DNA of 5,540 nucleotides from JBDREF01 sp043820045 (GTDB lineage Bacteria > Planctomycetota > Phycisphaerae > Sedimentisphaerales > Anaerobacaceae). Where the stretch lies: NCBI GenBank assembly GCA_043820045.1, contig JBDREF010000128.1:1-5540 (forward strand). Reading direction: 5' to 3'. The notes under the pieces are model-generated. The model was not told the origin of the DNA. It made no database searches and saw only the letters and a program-made list of their open reading frames with translations. Both the position numbers and the translations under genes were made by a program. Below, piece by piece: positions 5,027-5,540 of the stretch. Position 1 is the stretch's first letter; every line of letters begins with the position of its first letter.

Positions 5027-5322
5027 CGGCAGAGCCTCATATCTTAACATACCTTGAATATTCAGCCCGTGTAACCTCCGAGCCTTCCTGAACTGCTAAG
5101 GCTGACTTGGGAGTCGCAGGCATCCTGCGTCCGGCAGTACTTTTTCGTCAGCAAAAGAGCGAACTCGTGAGAAATTGGCTTGCAGATTTTATGAGATTGT
5201 GTTACTGTTCTGCCGTTGGACGGCAGGGTAAATGACCTTGAGACGGCTCGTCCCGCCCTCGGGGGCGTCAGGTGGCGAGTCTAAGTCCATCAGGAGATAC
5301 CTTTTGGGAATGGAGTGCTGCC
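5027..5322. other. Gene-free spacer rich in inverted repeats, upstream of the ATPase
   Basis: I see no convincing gene here. Several perfect inverted repeats are packed together: AGCCTT/AAGGCT (5081-5103); GCTGAC/GTCAGC (5101-5152), enclosing CGCAGG-CAT-CCTGCG (5115-5129); CTGCCGT-TGG-ACGGCAG (5210-5226); and CGCCC/GGGCG (5254-5267), enclosed by CTCG/CGAG and AGA/TCT (5241-5282). The first two share 5101-5103 and are alternatives. The stretch could be a structured leader, a small RNA or a dispersed repeat; none is proven. No good promoter is obvious; TTGCAG-17-TACTGT (5180-5208) is weak. Confidence 0.55.
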
Positions 5323-5540
5323 ATGAAACTCAAGTCTGTGCAAGTCAGGAATTTCAAGTGTCACGAAGATTCGACTCGGTTCGACATTTGCCCGGTGACA
5401 TGCCTCGTGGGCAAGAACGAAGCAGGCAAGACTTCGCTGCTCGAAGCCCTGCACAAGCTCAATCCCGATGTGGCCGATCTGGGCGAATTCGACTTACTGC
5501 TGGAGTACCCGAGGCGACGCCGCAAGCAATACCAGCGCCG
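5323..5540 (+). CDS. P-loop ATPase, RecF/SMC/OLD-like, N-terminal fragment (runs off right edge)
   Basis: Seventy-two codons are visible. The N-terminus MKLKSVQVRNFKCHEDS is the typical first strand and turn of the ABC-type ATPase head found in RecF, SMC/Rad50 and OLD-family proteins. It is followed by the Walker A motif GKNEAGKTS (30-38, with Lys36 and Thr37). Such proteins act on DNA ends, in repair, or in phage defence; which applies here depends on the missing part (a TOPRIM nuclease, coiled coil or other fusion). A basic EYPRRRRKQYQR stretch ends the visible part. ATG 5323 has a GGAG at 7 bases and precedes the conserved start directly; a GTG at 5272 in the same frame is a weaker alternative. 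An FHA terminator and 323 bases separate it from the upstream gene. Confidence 0.85.
   Translation, partial: MKLKSVQVRNFKCHEDSTRFDICPVTCLVGKNEAGKTSLLEALHKLNPDVADLGEFDLLLEYPRRRRKQYQR

Noticed and set aside
4583..5050. Minus-strand open frame of 155 codons opposite the FHA gene
   Set aside because: The plus strand has promoter, Shine-Dalgarno, FHA motifs and terminator; the reverse frame has none of these.
5115..5145. Possible terminator CGCAGG-CAT-CCTGCG followed by a T run
   Set aside because: The five T begin about 11 bases after the stem, too far for intrinsic termination; a proper terminator already exists at 5002-5026.
5232..5540. Second open frame from ATG 5232 to the right edge
   Set aside because: It is out of frame with the Walker A-containing ATPase and yields an Arg/Pro-rich sequence without motifs; treated as a shadow.
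1..5540. CRISPR arrays, tRNA or rRNA genes, insertion sequences
   Set aside because: No regularly spaced repeats, no cloverleaf with a T-loop signature, no rRNA-like stretch and no transposase were seen on either strand.

Overview
This is mostly a conserved housekeeping locus read on the minus strand, with the start of a different, probably accessory, region at the right edge. The minus-strand order thrS – infC – rpmI – rplT – pheS (threonyl-tRNA synthetase, initiation factor IF-3, ribosomal proteins L35 and L20, phenylalanyl-tRNA synthetase alpha) is one of the most widely conserved translation clusters in bacteria. pheS runs off the left edge. Protein texture, moderate-to-high GC, an FHA protein beside the cluster and long spacers between the genes suggest a Planctomycetota-type bacterium (Phycisphaerae-like). 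That is an impression from the sequence, not a database result.

Layout. Positions 1-857 (-): pheS, 5' part. 915-1274 (-): rplT. 1378-1572 (-): rpmI. 1835-2350 (-): infC, assigned a non-canonical AUA start. 2438-4354 (-): thrS, complete. 4547-4999 (+): a small FHA-domain protein with its own extended -10 promoter, a strong Shine-Dalgarno and an intrinsic terminator. 5000-5322: a gene-free 323-base stretch rich in inverted repeats. 5323 to the right edge (+): the N-terminus of a RecF/SMC/OLD-like P-loop ATPase with a clear Walker A motif.

Transcription. Good sigma70-like promoters can be placed in front of thrS (TTGACA-17-TAGATT), infC (TTGAAA-17-TATAAT) and rpmI (TTGACC-17-TAAAAT). The cluster therefore looks like three transcription units (thrS; infC; rpmI-rplT-pheS), with possible read-through between them. 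The thrS promoter is back-to-back with that of the FHA gene. The infC and rpmI leaders both contain inverted repeats that could form regulatory RNA structures, a plausible place for the IF-3 or L20 feedback known in other bacteria.

No complete undescribed system is visible. The points most worth a second look are the AUA start of infC with its start-codon hairpin, the long hairpin in the rpmI leader, the heptamer-phased repeat between rplT and pheS, the structured spacer in front of the ATPase, and the ATPase itself, whose partners lie beyond the window.
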